Notes: a model not told the origin generated them from the letters alone. A DNA stretch of 64,000 nucleotides from Meiothermus cerbereus DSM 11376 (GCF_000620065.1 NZ_JHVI01000004.1:62001-126000), one strand, 5' to 3'; positions 10,038 to 22,645 are shown, counted from the stretch's first letter. Made by a program: numbers and translations.

Positions 10038-10820
10038 CTAGCGCAAAATCCCCTGCAACACCTGCACCACCGGACGATCCAGGATGCCCGGAATGCGGGC
10101 GGTCAGCCCCAGGTCTACACTCACGCCCCCCACCCCCGGCAGGCCCGACAGACCCAGGCGCAGCTCGCCGCGGTTGCGCCCACTGGGTGCAAGTCCAAGG
10201 CTGAACCCGCTCTCGGCCACGCTGCGCCCGCCGATCAGGAGGCGCAAAGGGCCTTCCAGGGTGAACCCGATGGGGTTGGGGTTTTCCACTTCCAGCACCA
10301 GCCGGATGGCCAGCCCATCCAGCCGGATCTCGACCAGGCGAATGGTGGGAAGCTGGAAGGCAAACTGGATACGCACATCGCGGTCCACCAGCGTCACCGG
10401 CCCAATCGGAACCACTGCCGGGCCAAGCTGGGCCCGCAGCTCCCCCAGCAGGCGGAAGCGGGTATTCTGCCCGCTCACCAGGCTGGCCAGGGCGCGGGTG
10501 CCCTCTGCGATGGGCACCACCAAGCGGGTCTGGGCCTCGCGGCTGGCGCCGGAGGGTATTTCCAGGGCCGGTAGGGTCAGGCGAAACGCCGCGCCGCCCA
10601 GTTCTGCTGTCAGGGTGCTGTCCAGCAAAGGCAGTGTAAAAGAGTTGGGGTTGGTCAGGCGCAGGCGCAGGTCAAACTCGCCCCGCCCGCTAAAGGGATC
10701 CAGGGAAACCAGGTTGAACTGCAGCAACTCAACCTGAGGGGCCTGGGGCCGCACGGCCTGCGGCACACAAGCGCCCAGCATCAGGGCCAAACCCAGCAGT
10801 ATCAGCGAGACTCGGTGCAT
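10038..10820 (-). CDS. LEA14/WHy-domain lipoprotein
   Basis: A 260-residue predicted lipoprotein. It begins MHRVSLILLGLALMLGAC, a signal peptide with lipobox LGAC. Two similar halves follow, each with the LEA type 2 / WHy pattern: RLTNPNSFTLPL near residue 60 and LEVENPNPIGFTLEG near residue 180. WHy domains occur in plant desiccation proteins and bacterial envelope proteins; the role here is unknown. The ATG at 10820 has GGAGGA 5 nt upstream; a TTG at 10832 would put that site inside the gene. It stands alone between the ABC exporter and the DapA-like gene. Confidence 0.75.
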   Translation of the reverse strand: MHRVSLILLGLALMLGACVPQAVRPQAPQVELLQFNLVSLDPFSGRGEFDLRLRLTNPNSFTLPLLDSTLTAELGGAAFRLTLPALEIPSGASREAQTRLVVPIAEGTRALASLVSGQNTRFRLLGELRAQLGPAVVPIGPVTLVDRDVRIQFAFQLPTIRLVEIRLDGLAIRLVLEVENPNPIGFTLEGPLRLLIGGRSVAESGFSLGLAPSGRNRGELRLGLSGLPGVGGVSVDLGLTARIPGILDRPVVQVLQGILR

Positions 10821-10885
10821 GCTGTCCTCCAAACCAAGCTTACCGAATCCCTAGCATCCTGGACGGTTCATTTGGCTCAACGAGC

Positions 10886-11746
10886 CTAACCCACCGTCCA
10901 GCCTTTTTCCCGGAACTCTTCCAGCAGGGGCTGGAAGCTGGGCCAGACCGGGCTTTCGCTGGGGTAGGGGGGACGGGGATACCCTCCGGGCAGCCCCAGA
11001 TGCCGCAGGGCTTGCTTGAGGAGCACAAAGCCCCCCTGGGCCAGCACCCGGCCAAAGGGTTCTACTTCGGCTTGCAGGGCCTGGGCCTCGGCCACCTTGC
11101 CAGCCTGCCACAGCTCGAGCAGCATCCGGTAGGGCTTGGGAGCCAGGTTGGACACGGCCAGGATGCCCCCGTGCGCGCCAAGCGCCAGGGCACCCAAAAA
11201 AGTGGGGGCATGGCCGGTGTATAGCTTTATACCCAGGTTCTGCGCCCTGTAGAAGGCCATGCGGGCCAGCTCCCCGCTGGAGTCCTTAAGGCCGCCAATG
11301 TTGGGGTGCTGGGCCAGCTCGGCCACCACCGGCAGGGGCATCTGGGCTTTGGTGTTGGCGGGCACGTGGTAGAGCCAGACCTCGGCCTGGCCCATATCGG
11401 CAATGCCGCCGAAGTAGCGTAGCAGGCCTTCGTGGCCCAGGTTGGCCTCGTAGTAGCGGGGGGGCGTGACCAGGACCCTGGCCCCCAAGTTTGCGGCTTC
11501 GTTCAGGGCGATGGCGGCCTGGGCCAGGGTTTCTTCCATCAGGCCCACCATGGCGGGCTTCCTGGGGGTCTGAACGGCCAGGCCTGCGGCCCGCTCCTCG
11601 CGGGTTAGGTGGACGCCTTCGCCGTTGGAGCCGTAGAACAACAGGCCGTCCACGTGCGGTTCTACGATCTGCGCCAGCTCATGAAAAGCTTCGACGTCGA
11701 GGTTGCCACTGCGGTCGAAAGGGGTGGGAAGGGGAGGGATAATCAT
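10886..11746 (-). CDS. DapA/HOGA-family aldolase-lyase
   Basis: A 286-residue class I aldolase of the dihydrodipicolinate synthase / N-acetylneuraminate lyase family. The Schiff-base Lys is K154 in IGGLKDSSGEL; the catalytic Tyr is Y126 in WLYHVP; the N-terminal FYGSNGEGVHLT replaces the GTTGE loop of true DapA. The altered loop and lack of lysine-pathway neighbours favour a 2-keto-3-deoxy-sugar or 4-hydroxy-2-oxoglutarate aldolase over DapA, but the substrate is open. The ATG at 11746 follows AAAGGAAG; the longer frame has no family similarity upstream. Confidence 0.82.
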   Translation of the reverse strand: MIIPPLPTPFDRSGNLDVEAFHELAQIVEPHVDGLLFYGSNGEGVHLTREERAAGLAVQTPRKPAMVGLMEETLAQAAIALNEAANLGARVLVTPPRYYEANLGHEGLLRYFGGIADMGQAEVWLYHVPANTKAQMPLPVVAELAQHPNIGGLKDSSGELARMAFYRAQNLGIKLYTGHAPTFLGALALGAHGGILAVSNLAPKPYRMLLELWQAGKVAEAQALQAEVEPFGRVLAQGGFVLLKQALRHLGLPGGYPRPPYPSESPVWPSFQPLLEEFREKGWTVG

Positions 11747-11990
11747 AAAAACGGCTTCCTTTTGTAAAGCCAGGTGATTGTAACGCAAAAGCAAACCTTG
11801 GAGTGCCGTTTGCCAACACAACACCCTACTGGCTGGCAGACGACCCGTTGTGCCCAAAAGCGCATGGGTTGCCAAACACGCTCCGGCTTAAAAAAACTGC
11901 AAGCGTCCGACGACCAAATGGCCTGCCTTACGGTATTGCGGCCTGGTTGGGTAGGTGCATGTCCGGGTAGAGCCAGCTATACTTGGGCCT

Positions 11991-12302
11991 GTGCAGCGCT
12001 TGCTTGACCAGGCAGCAATTCTTATACGGGATGCCCGCGAGGCGCCGCCGGAGCAGGCGGTAAGTGCGCTAAGGGAAGCGGTGGCCTTGCTGGAGGCGGT
12101 TCGCCCTTGCAAGGAGCGCGATGGCATGATGGCCCTGGCCTACCTGCGTCTGGCCCAGCTCCAGCGCCAGCTTGGCAAGCGCCACGAGGCCGAGCGCTTT
12201 TTCATGCTGGGCTACAGCTATGCCCGCAGCTCGAGACAGGAGCGGGTGCGGCGACTGGCAGAAAAACTCGGCAGCGAATTTGTGAGCCGGCGCCAGGGAT
12301 AA
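11991..12302 (+). CDS. Unknown TPR-like helical protein
   Basis: A 103-residue mostly helical protein with a repeat-like pattern: QAVSALREAVALLEAVRPC, then MMALAYLRLAQLQRQLGKRH, then EAERFFMLGYSYARSS. This looks like two or three tetratricopeptide-type helices, suggesting a protein-binding role. The GTG at 11991 is chosen because TATACT ends 7 nt upstream, as for a leaderless mRNA; an in-frame GTG at 11955 would place that box inside the gene. It is followed by a DUF420 gene on the same strand. No specific function can be given. Confidence 0.6.
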   Translation: MQRLLDQAAILIRDAREAPPEQAVSALREAVALLEAVRPCKERDGMMALAYLRLAQLQRQLGKRHEAERFFMLGYSYARSSRQERVRRLAEKLGSEFVSRRQG

Positions 12303-12376
12303 ACCCGTAGCTTGCCAATACACTGCTTGCACGAAGCTACAGCAAACCCTGTAGCGAACAGGAGGAATGGGTTTAG

Positions 12377-12814
12377 ATGGGAGAGTTACTAGGAGACATC
12401 GCGGCAACCCTGATTGCGCTTTCGGGGCTGGCGGTTGTGGTGGGTGTGGTTTTGATTAAGCGCAAGGATCGGGTCTGGCACCCGCGGGTAATGCTGGTGG
12501 CTACTGCCCTGGCCGCGCTTTTTCTGGTGTTTTACCTGCTCAAGTGGGGCCTGTATGGCACCACCCGCTACGTGGGGCCGGAGGAGTGGCGCGTGGCTTA
12601 CTACGCCTTGTTGATCAGCCACACCATTTTGGCGGCCCTGAACGGCCCCCTGGTTTTGTGGTTGCTCTACAACGCCTTCAAGCAACGCTTTAGCGTCCAT
12701 AAGGCCTGGGCCCGCTGGACGGTGCCGGTCTGGCTTTATGTGGCCTTTACTGGCTGGGTGATCGACCTGGTGCTCAAGCGCTACGGCGAGCCAGCAGGTG
12801 GCATTGGCTTTTAG
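12377..12814 (+). CDS. DUF420 membrane protein (YozB/CtaM-like)
   Basis: A 145-residue protein with four predicted membrane helices and the DUF420 pattern: HPRVMLVATALAALFLVFYL, then HTILAALNGPLVLW, then HKAWARWTVPVWLYVAFTG. The conserved His residues in the second and third parts could bind metal or haem. Relatives in Bacillus and Staphylococcus (YozB/CtaM) are needed for haem-copper oxidase function, so a respiratory assembly role is likely by family. An AGGAGG site lies about 12 nt before the ATG. Its end overlaps the end of minC by 3 nt on the other strand. Confidence 0.82.
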   Translation: MGELLGDIAATLIALSGLAVVVGVVLIKRKDRVWHPRVMLVATALAALFLVFYLLKWGLYGTTRYVGPEEWRVAYYALLISHTILAALNGPLVLWLLYNAFKQRFSVHKAWARWTVPVWLYVAFTGWVIDLVLKRYGEPAGGIGF

Positions 12815-13353
12815 CGCTTTCCCCAGGCCTCGAGCACAATCTGACCATCTGCTACCCGGGCCCGCTCAGGGCCGCGGTTGCTGGTGTCGCCTGCCGGAGC
12901 CTGGGCCAGGTGGTGGGCAATGCGGAGCTGCTTCGCTTCTAGGCGCATGGCCCAGATGGTGGCCTCCTCCTGGCCGGTGGCCCCGGCGTGGGCCAGTCCG
13001 CGCAGCTTGCCTACCACGATGATGTCGCCGGCGGCCACCACTTCGGCCCCGGCGTTCACGTCGCCCAGAATGACCACCGTACCCGGCGACTCGATGCGAA
13101 CGCCCGCGCGCACCGTCTGGTCAATCACCTCGGTATAGGGGATGTATTTCTCGCCCCGCTGGGGCCTGAGCTGCAAGCCCCGCTCCCGGCCCAGCTCGAG
13201 CAGGGCCTCCAGTACCCCCTGGTTCACCACCCCCGCTACCTCGACCTCGAGCGGCAGCGGAGGCAGGTCGGCCAGGGCTTTTTTCAGCATCTCCGGGGTT
13301 TCGTTGCCGTCGAGCCGAACTGCCAGGGCGTTAAGGGTCGCACGAATTCGCAT
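12811..13353 (-). CDS. minC: Septum site-determining protein MinC
   Basis: A 180-residue division inhibitor that blocks FtsZ assembly away from mid-cell. The C-terminal beta-helix domain is clear: TVRAGVRIESPGTVVILGDV followed by NAGAEVVAAGDIIVVGKLRGLAHAG. The N-terminal domain (about 75 residues) is shorter than in E. coli, as is common in Thermales. No minD or minE lies beside it, which is unusual because minC and minD are often adjacent; the partner must be elsewhere. It follows lpdA on the same strand by 23 nt, with TATAAC 8 nt before the ATG, so it may have its own promoter. Confidence 0.9.
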   Translation of the reverse strand: MRIRATLNALAVRLDGNETPEMLKKALADLPPLPLEVEVAGVVNQGVLEALLELGRERGLQLRPQRGEKYIPYTEVIDQTVRAGVRIESPGTVVILGDVNAGAEVVAAGDIIVVGKLRGLAHAGATGQEEATIWAMRLEAKQLRIAHHLAQAPAGDTSNRGPERARVADGQIVLEAWGKR

Positions 13354-13376
13354 GCAAGGCAGTTATACCAGAAAGC

Positions 13377-14771
13377 CTAGCGGTTGGCGATGTGGATGGC
13401 CTGACGGTGCAAGTGTTCGGCGGCCTCCATGATGCCTTCGGAAAGGGTGGGGTGGGCGTGCACGGTGAGGGCCACGTCGGTTACGGTAGCACCCATCTCC
13501 AAGGCCAGGGCCAGCTCGGCAATCAGGTCGGAGGCGCTTGGGCCCACAATGTGCCCACCCAGCAACAGGTCGGTCTCGGCGTCGCCAATCAGCTTTATCA
13601 GGCCCTCGGTGGCGTCCAGGGTCATGGCCCGGCCCGAGGCCGCGAGGGGAAACTTGCCCACCTTGACCTTGTACCCCGCCTTGCTGGCTTCCTCCTCGGT
13701 CATCCCCACCGCGGCCCACTCGGGGCTGGTGTAGACCACGTTGGGAATCTGGTAGTCCATCACGGCGTTGCCCCCGGCGGCGTTTTCCGCGGCAATCAGG
13801 CCCTCCTTCATGGCCTTGTGGGCCAGCAGGGGGGGGCGGGTGACGTCGCCGATGGCGTAGATGCCAGGCACGTTGGTTTCCATCTTTTCGTTGGTGGGCA
13901 CATAGCCGCGCTCATCCACCACCACCCCGATGGCCTCGAGGCCCAGTCCCTTGCCCCGGGGGCGCCGCCCGGTGGCCACCAGAATCTTGTCCACCACCAA
14001 GGTGTCCTGCTGGCCGCTTTTGACATCCTCGAGGGTGACGTGCAGGCCGTCTTTTTTCCGCTCGACCTTCACGCCTTTAGTGTTGGTGCGGATGGTGATG
14101 CCCTGCTTGGTCAGAATTTTGGCCAGCAGACCTGCGGTCTCGGGGTCGGCAGCGGGCAGAATCTGGCCCATGAACTCGATCACGGTGACCTCGGCCCCCA
14201 TGCGCTTGTAGACCTGGGCGAACTCGAGCCCAATCGCACCCCCCCCGATGCAAAGCATGCGCTTGGGGAATTTGTCCTCGATACGCAGGGCCCCGGTGGA
14301 GTCCACGATGTCTTTCTGGTCTACCTCGAAGCCCGGCAGGGTGTTGGGCTCCGAGCCGGTGGCCACGATGAAGGTCTTGCCCTGGACGCGCTCGCCCCCC
14401 ACCTCGATGGTGTTTTTATCAACAAACCTGGCAAAGCCGGTTTTCAGCTCTACCTTGTTGCCCTTCAGAAGCTGCGAGACCCCGCCGGTGAGCTTCTTGA
14501 CGATGCCGTCACGCCAGCCGCCCAGCTTTTTGTGATCAAGCCGGGCCTCCTTGACCTCGAGGCCGAAGGCGCTTCCGTGTTTGATGCCCTCGAGTTCTTC
14601 CGCGGCGTGCAGTAGCGCCTTGGTAGGAATACAGCCCACGTTCAGGCAGACCCCCCCCACATGTTCGGCCTCCACCGCCAGCACCCGCTTGCCCAGCTGG
14701 GCCGCCCGAATGGCCGCATGGTAGCCGCCGGGGCCGGTTCCGATCACGATTACGTCGTAGATGGTTGACAT
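13377..14771 (-). CDS. lpdA: Dihydrolipoyl dehydrogenase (E3)
   Basis: FAD flavoprotein that reoxidises the lipoyl groups of 2-oxoacid dehydrogenase complexes with NAD+. About 464 residues. It shows the FAD fold [11 protein letters not shown] at residue 11, the redox disulfide C42-x4-C47 in [12 protein letters not shown], the NAD-binding [11 protein letters not shown], and the C-terminal HAHPTLSEG with the catalytic His-Glu pair. It is the last gene of the E1a-E1b-E2-E3 operon, 56 nt after E2. The ATG at 14771 is preferred over a GTG two codons earlier. Confidence 0.96.
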   Translation of the reverse strand: MSTIYDVIVIGTGPGGYHAAIRAAQLGKRVLAVEAEHVGGVCLNVGCIPTKALLHAAEELEGIKHGSAFGLEVKEARLDHKKLGGWRDGIVKKLTGGVSQLLKGNKVELKTGFARFVDKNTIEVGGERVQGKTFIVATGSEPNTLPGFEVDQKDIVDSTGALRIEDKFPKRMLCIGGGAIGLEFAQVYKRMGAEVTVIEFMGQILPAADPETAGLLAKILTKQGITIRTNTKGVKVERKKDGLHVTLEDVKSGQQDTLVVDKILVATGRRPRGKGLGLEAIGVVVDERGYVPTNEKMETNVPGIYAIGDVTRPPLLAHKAMKEGLIAAENAAGGNAVMDYQIPNVVYTSPEWAAVGMTEEEASKAGYKVKVGKFPLAASGRAMTLDATEGLIKLIGDAETDLLLGGHIVGPSASDLIAELALALEMGATVTDVALTVHAHPTLSEGIMEAAEHLHRQAIHIANR

Positions 14772-14827
14772 AGACACCCCATTCTAGTAAGGCTATGTAT
14801 AAAAAACAAAATCCGTATGATGAAAAA

Positions 14828-16228
<1,401 letters not shown>

Positions 16229-16238
16229 CTTTTCTCTC

Positions 16239-17213
16239 CTAGTAGTCCAGTAGACGCTTGGCTGCGTTCAGGATACGGGTTACGGTGGGCATGTACAGCT
16301 TGTCCTGGGCCAGCGGGTAGGGGGTGTCGAACCCGGTAACCCGCAGGGGCGGGGCCAGCAACTGGTCGAAAAGCTCTTCGGAAATGGTGGCGGTCACCTC
16401 CGAGGCCATGCTGGCCGTGCGCGGCGCTTCGGAGATCATGAGCAGGCGCCCGGTCTTGGCTACCGACTCCAGCACGGTTTGTTTGTCCCAGGGCATTACG
16501 GTGCGCAGGTCAATTACCTCCGGGTCGATACCTGCGGCGACCATCTCCTCGGCGGCTTTGAGGGTCTCGACCATTGGCCCGCCATAGGAAACCAGGGTGA
16601 TGTCGCGGCCTGTGCGGCGGATAGCTGCCTTGCCGATGGGCAGCAAGAAGTCGTCGCTGGGTACCTCTTCCTTTACCGCACGGTAAAGGCGCTTGGGCTC
16701 CATAAACACCACCGGGTCATCGTTGCGGATGGCGGCTTTGAGGAGCCCTTTGGCGTCGTAGGGGGTAGAAACCACAATCACCTTCAGACCAGCGGTGTGG
16801 GCAAAGTGGGCTTCGGGGCTTTGCGAGTGGTGGTGGCCCCCCTTCACACCCCCGCCGGTGGGCATGCGTACTACCATGGGGGCGCTGAACTGGCCTCCTG
16901 AGCGGTAGCGTAGCTTGGCGGCCTGGGAAAAGAGCTGGTCGATGCCGGGAAAAACGTAGTCGGCAAACTGAATTTCGGCCACTGGCCGCATCCCGTGGGC
17001 AGCCAGCCCCACCGCGGCCCCGATGATGGCGGCCTCGGCGAGGGGCGTGTCCACTACCCGCTCGGGGCCATACTTTTGCTGCAGGCCCTCGGTGGCCAGG
17101 AAAACCCCGCCTCGCTTGCCCACGTCCTCGCCCAGCAACATCACCCGCTCGTCGCGGTTCATCTCTTCGTCCAGGGCCTCATTTATAGCCTGGATAAGGG
17201 TCATGGTTGGCAT
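16239..17213 (-). CDS. Branched-chain 2-oxoacid dehydrogenase E1 beta subunit
   Basis: A 324-residue thiamine-diphosphate E1 beta subunit, forming an alpha2-beta2 enzyme with the gene upstream. Family segments are [37 protein letters not shown] (with the catalytic Glu that activates the cofactor) and [18 protein letters not shown] with the active-site His. [20 protein letters not shown] is very close to the T. thermophilus branched-chain E1 beta of known structure. AGGAGG lies before the ATG and the gene starts 9 nt after E1 alpha ends. Confidence 0.93.
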   Translation of the reverse strand: MPTMTLIQAINEALDEEMNRDERVMLLGEDVGKRGGVFLATEGLQQKYGPERVVDTPLAEAAIIGAAVGLAAHGMRPVAEIQFADYVFPGIDQLFSQAAKLRYRSGGQFSAPMVVRMPTGGGVKGGHHHSQSPEAHFAHTAGLKVIVVSTPYDAKGLLKAAIRNDDPVVFMEPKRLYRAVKEEVPSDDFLLPIGKAAIRRTGRDITLVSYGGPMVETLKAAEEMVAAGIDPEVIDLRTVMPWDKQTVLESVAKTGRLLMISEAPRTASMASEVTATISEELFDQLLAPPLRVTGFDTPYPLAQDKLYMPTVTRILNAAKRLLDY

Positions 17214-17222
17214 AAAACCTCC

Positions 17223-18567
<1,345 letters not shown>

Positions 18568-18574
18568 ACCAAAG

Positions 18575-18601
18575 ATTATAGCGGGTTTTGGGCCGTCTCA
18601 A
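18575..18601 (-). promoter_or_regulatory. Promoter of the 2-oxoacid dehydrogenase operon
   Basis: On the minus strand TTGAGA (18596-18601) and TATAAT (18575-18580) are 15 bp apart; TTTGAG shifted by one gives 16 bp. The -10 is consensus. A near-palindrome CTTTGGTACCAAG sits right at the expected start point. Confidence 0.6.
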
Positions 18602-18704
18602 ATTTGGGTGGGGTCAAGGTTGGTTGTGTGTGGCCGCGTTTCGCAGCCGACGGAACCTCGAGGCCAACCTATAAACTGGCCCCTGGGGGGTGTGGGGATC
18701 GGGT

Positions 18705-19142
18705 ATGAAGCTCAGGATTTGTGTAATCGGTAAGCCAAAACTAGAGTTCGCCCGTGTGGGACTGGAGATGTATGCGGCAAGGCTGCATAGGTACACCAAA
18801 CTGGATCTGGTTTACCTAAGAGAGAGTACACCGGTTCAAGAGGGGCAACGCTTGCTGGAAGCCTCCCAGGGCTACCGGCGGGTGGTGCTGGACGAGCGGG
18901 GACAACTGCCCGATACCCTGGCGCTAAAAACCCGGCTCGAGGCCTGGGAAATGGGGGCCGAAAAAGGCGTGGCTTTTCTGATAGGGGGCGCCGAGGGCCA
19001 CGCCCAGGCCGTGCGCGACCAGGCCGACTGGCTGCTGGCCCTATCCAGGCTCACCCTGCAGCACGAGCTGGCCCTGGTGGTTTTGCTGGAGCAGCTCTAC
19101 CGGGTCGAGACCCTCAAGCGCGGCGAGCCCTACCACCGCTAG
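18705..19142 (+). CDS. rlmH: 23S rRNA (pseudouridine1915-N3)-methyltransferase RlmH
   Basis: A 145-residue SPOUT-fold methyltransferase that methylates pseudouridine 1915 in helix 69 of 23S rRNA. It starts MKLRICVIGKPK, has FLIGGAEGHAQAVR as the S-adenosylmethionine-binding knot, and ends LQHELALVVLLEQLYRVETL then KRGEPYHR, the family signature. The ATG at 18705 is chosen by alignment with this family; a TATAAA box lies at 18670-18675. Its end faces the subtilase gene across 21 nt. Confidence 0.95.
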   Translation: MKLRICVIGKPKLEFARVGLEMYAARLHRYTKLDLVYLRESTPVQEGQRLLEASQGYRRVVLDERGQLPDTLALKTRLEAWEMGAEKGVAFLIGGAEGHAQAVRDQADWLLALSRLTLQHELALVVLLEQLYRVETLKRGEPYHR

Positions 19143-19163
19143 CCAGGCAGCTCTCCGCGGGCT

Positions 19164-21416
19164 TTACCGGCAGGGTGGGAAGATTTGAGCAGGGCGTAGC
19201 AGGGGCTGGGGCGATACATAGGGCTCGAGCCTGAGTTGCAACCCACTGCGGCCTACGTTGAGGAACGCAACATTGCCCGATTCGGTGTACCAGGCGAATA
19301 AATCCCCCGCATCGGTGTTGCCATTGCCATTCACATCCTTCCAACCCTGCAGTTTGTACTGACGATCCGCGGGCAGGTTGCTGAAGTTGAACGGCGAGGA
19401 AAGGACATTTTGTGTAATGGTGATCTCCTCTGCACACAGAATGGTGTCGCCCGATACGCCAAACAAGGTCAGAAGGGTTCCGTTGAGCGAGGCCGTGGGT
19501 GGGGGTGGGGTCTGGGGCTGGGTCACAGTCAAAGTGATGCGGGTTTCTGCGCTGGTTCCGCTGCCGCTGCCGCCAATCACCAGGGTGTAGCTTCCGGGGC
19601 CGACCCCGCTGCCCACGCTCAGGCTGAGGGCGCTGTTCGCAGTGGTGGGGTTGGGACTGAAAGAACCCGTTACCCCGCTGGGTTGCCCGCTGAGGGTGAG
19701 GGTTACGGGGCCGCTGAAGTTACTGCGGTTCACACCGATATTGACGGTGGCGTTGCCCCCAGGGTTCAGGCTAAGGCTGGTGGGGGCCGCAGTCAGGCTC
19801 AGAGCAGGGGCGGGCGGGGCGCTCAAGCGATCCAGGGCGGCTTTCGCGTCAATTAGGCCCGCACCGCAATCGTTGCCGCTGCTGCGATTGCACTGAGCGG
19901 CGCTCAGTGGCCAAGCGGTTTGCTTGAGGATGGTCAGAGCTTCGCCGGGGGTCAGGCTGGGCTTACGGCTTTTCATCAAAGCCAGCACACCCGCCACATG
20001 CGGAGCGGCCATCGAGGTGCCTTGCTTGAAGCCATAATTGTTGCTGTTGATGGTACTCAGAACGCCATTGGAGGGGTTATTGCGGGTATCGCCACCCGGT
20101 GCCATCACATCAATGCGGGTTCCGTAGTTGGAGTAAAAAGCCCGGTTTCCACTCCGGTCGGTAGCGCCCACGGTGATGACCCCGCTGCAACCCGCCGGCG
20201 TAAAGGTGCTGGCGTCCGCATTGGAGTTGCCCGCCGCCACGACCATAATTTTGCCCGCAGCCGCCACGTCGTTGATGGCAGCTTGCATGGTGGACGAAGG
20301 GGCGCAGGCCACCTGCCCGCCCAGCGACATATTGATGATGTCGGCTGGATTGGCGTTGCTGGGAACACCGGCCACACTGAGGCCTGCAGCCCAGCGCAGG
20401 GCATCGGCCACGTCGGCCAGGGTTCCCCCCTCGCTGCTCAAGGCGCGGATCGGAACCAGTCGGGCCCCCCAACTGACCCCGGCCACGCCGGTACTGTTGT
20501 TGGTGGCCGCGCCTACGGTTCCGGTTACGTGGGTTCCGTGGAAATCGCTGTTGAGGCCGGTGTCCTCGGGGTTGGGGTCCCGCCCATCGCCATCGCCGGA
20601 GACACTGCTGTCGCTCACAAAGTCGTAGCCGAGTAGCAGCTTGCCGGCAAGGTCGGTGTGGGCTGAAAAAATACCGCTATCAATAACGGCTACTCGAACC
20701 GAATTGCTGCCGGTCTCGCCATCCCAGGCCTGGGGCAGGTTGATGGCGGCGTAGTGCCACTGTTCGCCATAGCGAGGGTCGTTGGGGGTGAGGAAGGGCT
20801 CCAATATATAGTTGGGCTCGGCATATTCCACGTCACTTCTGGATAGCAATGCGGTTACGGCTGAGAGTGTGTCGCTGGCATCGAGGTTGGCTCGGTACAG
20901 ATGGGTATTGGCTAGGCTCAACGGACGCAGTCGCTGGAGGGCCACACCCCCCACCGAGAGGGTTTCGACCGATTGCAGGCTAACCCCGGATTTGAAACGA
21001 ACGATAATTTCACCCGCCACAAAGCGAGCCGCTTGAGTGCCGGCAGGGGCGGCAATGCTCACCGTACCGCTGATGCTGCCGCTTCCCGTGGGGGGTGGAG
21101 CACTCACGTTAAAACTCACCGAAGCGCTTTTGCTGCTATCGGCCTGGCTGGTGGCGGTTACGGTGGCATTACCTTCACCTACAGCAGCCACCAGGCCCGT
21201 GTCGCTCACGGTCACAACAGCAGAGTTGCTGCTCCTCCAGGTGACGGCAGTGTTGGAACTGTTGCGAACCTGAGAACTCAGTTGAAGGCTCTGTCCGGTG
21301 AGCAAGGCGATAGGGCCGGACGGGGTGACGGAGACGGAAACCGCAGGTGCAGGCGGATTGTTGCAGGCTGCGAGCAAGGCGAGGGTCAATACCCAGAGTA
21401 ATCGGATTCTGAACAT
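19164..21416 (-). CDS. Secreted S8 (subtilisin-like) peptidase, predicted lipoprotein
   Basis: A 750-residue extracellular serine protease. Residues 1-18 are a signal peptide with lipobox LLAAC, so it is probably lipid-anchored. A BIG2-type Ig-like domain spans about 26-106, a propeptide-like region 125-205, and the S8 catalytic domain 215-530 with D246 (VAVIDSG), H293 (DFHGTHVTGT), N397 (oxyanion hole) and S468 (GTSMAAPHVAG). Beyond 535 are a Ser/Thr-rich Ig-like domain and a C-terminal region with DVNGNGNTDAGD, a possible calcium site. TATGCT lies 6 nt before the ATG, a leaderless layout. Confidence 0.93.
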   Translation of the reverse strand: MFRIRLLWVLTLALLAACNNPPAPAVSVSVTPSGPIALLTGQSLQLSSQVRNSSNTAVTWRSSNSAVVTVSDTGLVAAVGEGNATVTATSQADSSKSASVSFNVSAPPPTGSGSISGTVSIAAPAGTQAARFVAGEIIVRFKSGVSLQSVETLSVGGVALQRLRPLSLANTHLYRANLDASDTLSAVTALLSRSDVEYAEPNYILEPFLTPNDPRYGEQWHYAAINLPQAWDGETGSNSVRVAVIDSGIFSAHTDLAGKLLLGYDFVSDSSVSGDGDGRDPNPEDTGLNSDFHGTHVTGTVGAATNNSTGVAGVSWGARLVPIRALSSEGGTLADVADALRWAAGLSVAGVPSNANPADIINMSLGGQVACAPSSTMQAAINDVAAAGKIMVVAAGNSNADASTFTPAGCSGVITVGATDRSGNRAFYSNYGTRIDVMAPGGDTRNNPSNGVLSTINSNNYGFKQGTSMAAPHVAGVLALMKSRKPSLTPGEALTILKQTAWPLSAAQCNRSSGNDCGAGLIDAKAALDRLSAPPAPALSLTAAPTSLSLNPGGNATVNIGVNRSNFSGPVTLTLSGQPSGVTGSFSPNPTTANSALSLSVGSGVGPGSYTLVIGGSGSGTSAETRITLTVTQPQTPPPPTASLNGTLLTLFGVSGDTILCAEEITITQNVLSSPFNFSNLPADRQYKLQGWKDVNGNGNTDAGDLFAWYTESGNVAFLNVGRSGLQLRLEPYVSPQPLLRPAQIFPPCR

Positions 21417-21460
21417 AGCGCTAGCATAGCTGCCCTGTGTTCAGGGGCTGTGAAAGCAAA

Positions 21461-22639
21461 TTAAAGAGACCTTTTGTTTGCTTGCAGGGCCAGCGGCAGG
21501 TATCCCCCAATGGCCAGCGCGATGAGCGCCGACCAGATGAGCAAGGCCGTGCTGTAGTTGCCGAGCCCCAGCACCACCCCTATGCCCCACTGGAGCAAGA
21601 ACACCCCCATAAAACCCATAAAGTTGATGGCCGTGACGGCACGCCCGGTTAGCTCGGTGGGGAAGGTCAGGCGGGCCTGGGCCAGGCTCAGGATGTTAAA
21701 TGCGCCGGTAAAGCCCATCAGTGCGTAGGTTATGTAGATACCCAAAAGCGGCATCTGAGGCCACAGGGCCAGCAGCAAGGGCCCCAGGGTGAAGGCGATG
21801 CTGGCCGTGAGCAACACCCGCGGCAGGCCCCAGCGGTCGGCCAGGGGGCCGCACAGCAAAAAGCCCAGCAGAGCGGCCAGCGAGAAGGTGAAGAGGATGC
21901 TGCCGACCTCGAGGCTCCCCATACCCCGCACCTTGAACAAAAAGTCGCCGCCCCACAGGGTCTGCCAGGCCAGAAACCCACCCCCCAACATGAAGTTGAG
22001 CCAGCCCATGCGCCAGAAGAGGCTGCTCTGCCAGATCAAAGCGGCGTTGCCGCCCTGGGCATTGCGGGGTAGCGCCATGCCCGTGGGGGCGTTGCGTACC
22101 CCCAGCGCCACCACCAGCGCCACCAACACAATCACCAGCGCGCCCCACTCGAAAACCGTCCGCCAGCCTATTTGTTCTTTAAGCCAGGCCAGGGGGCTCG
22201 AGGCCGCGATGGCCCCGGAGGCGCCTAGGGCCACATACAGGCTGCTGACGCTGGCGTAGCGGTGGGCCGGAAACCACAGCGAAAAAGCCTTCAAAGCGCC
22301 CATCAGTGCCGCTGCAAAGCCGATGCCCAGGAGCGCTCGCCCCAGCGAAAGGGTGAAGAAGTCCTGCGCCGAGGCGAAGATGAGGGCCCCTATAGCCCCC
22401 AACAGCATGAGGGCCGGGTGTACGAAGCGCGGGCCAAAGCGGTCTAAGAGGGCGCCCAGGGGCAACTGGGCGATGGCAAAGGTCAGGTAAAAGAGGCTGG
22501 TCATCAGGCCCAGCTCGGCCGAAGTAAGGCCCAGGTCGCGCCTTAGATCGGGCGAGATAACCGCGTTGGTAGCACGGAAAAAGTAGGAGAGAAAGTAGGC
22601 CAGAAGCAGAATTATGAAAACCCGTGAGGCCGCCGACAT
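21461..22639 (-). CDS. MFS transporter
   Basis: A 392-residue major facilitator superfamily permease with about 12 hydrophobic segments. RFGPRFVHPALML after the second segment is the MFS loop 2-3 motif (GxLaDrxGrr type). The N-terminus reads MSAASRVFIILLLAYFLSYF, then RATNAVISPDLRRDLGLTSAEL, like organic-anion or sugar-phosphate type MFS proteins. The substrate is unknown. It is divergent from the next gene with only 18 bp between the two ATGs, and a shared TATCCTA core would serve both. Confidence 0.88.
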   Translation of the reverse strand: MSAASRVFIILLLAYFLSYFFRATNAVISPDLRRDLGLTSAELGLMTSLFYLTFAIAQLPLGALLDRFGPRFVHPALMLLGAIGALIFASAQDFFTLSLGRALLGIGFAAALMGALKAFSLWFPAHRYASVSSLYVALGASGAIAASSPLAWLKEQIGWRTVFEWGALVIVLVALVVALGVRNAPTGMALPRNAQGGNAALIWQSSLFWRMGWLNFMLGGGFLAWQTLWGGDFLFKVRGMGSLEVGSILFTFSLAALLGFLLCGPLADRWGLPRVLLTASIAFTLGPLLLALWPQMPLLGIYITYALMGFTGAFNILSLAQARLTFPTELTGRAVTAINFMGFMGVFLLQWGIGVVLGLGNYSTALLIWSALIALAIGGYLPLALQANKRSL

Positions 22640-22645
22640 GTCCAG

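Noticed and set aside
12307-12340. GTAGCTT/AAGCTAC inverted repeat before the DUF420 gene as a riboswitch
   Set aside because: A single 7-bp stem with a 20-nt loop and no second conserved element; too weak to call.
13392-14615. 407-codon open frame on the plus strand opposite lpdA
   Set aside because: Glycine- and histidine-rich antisense sequence with no domain; lpdA on the other strand is unmistakable.
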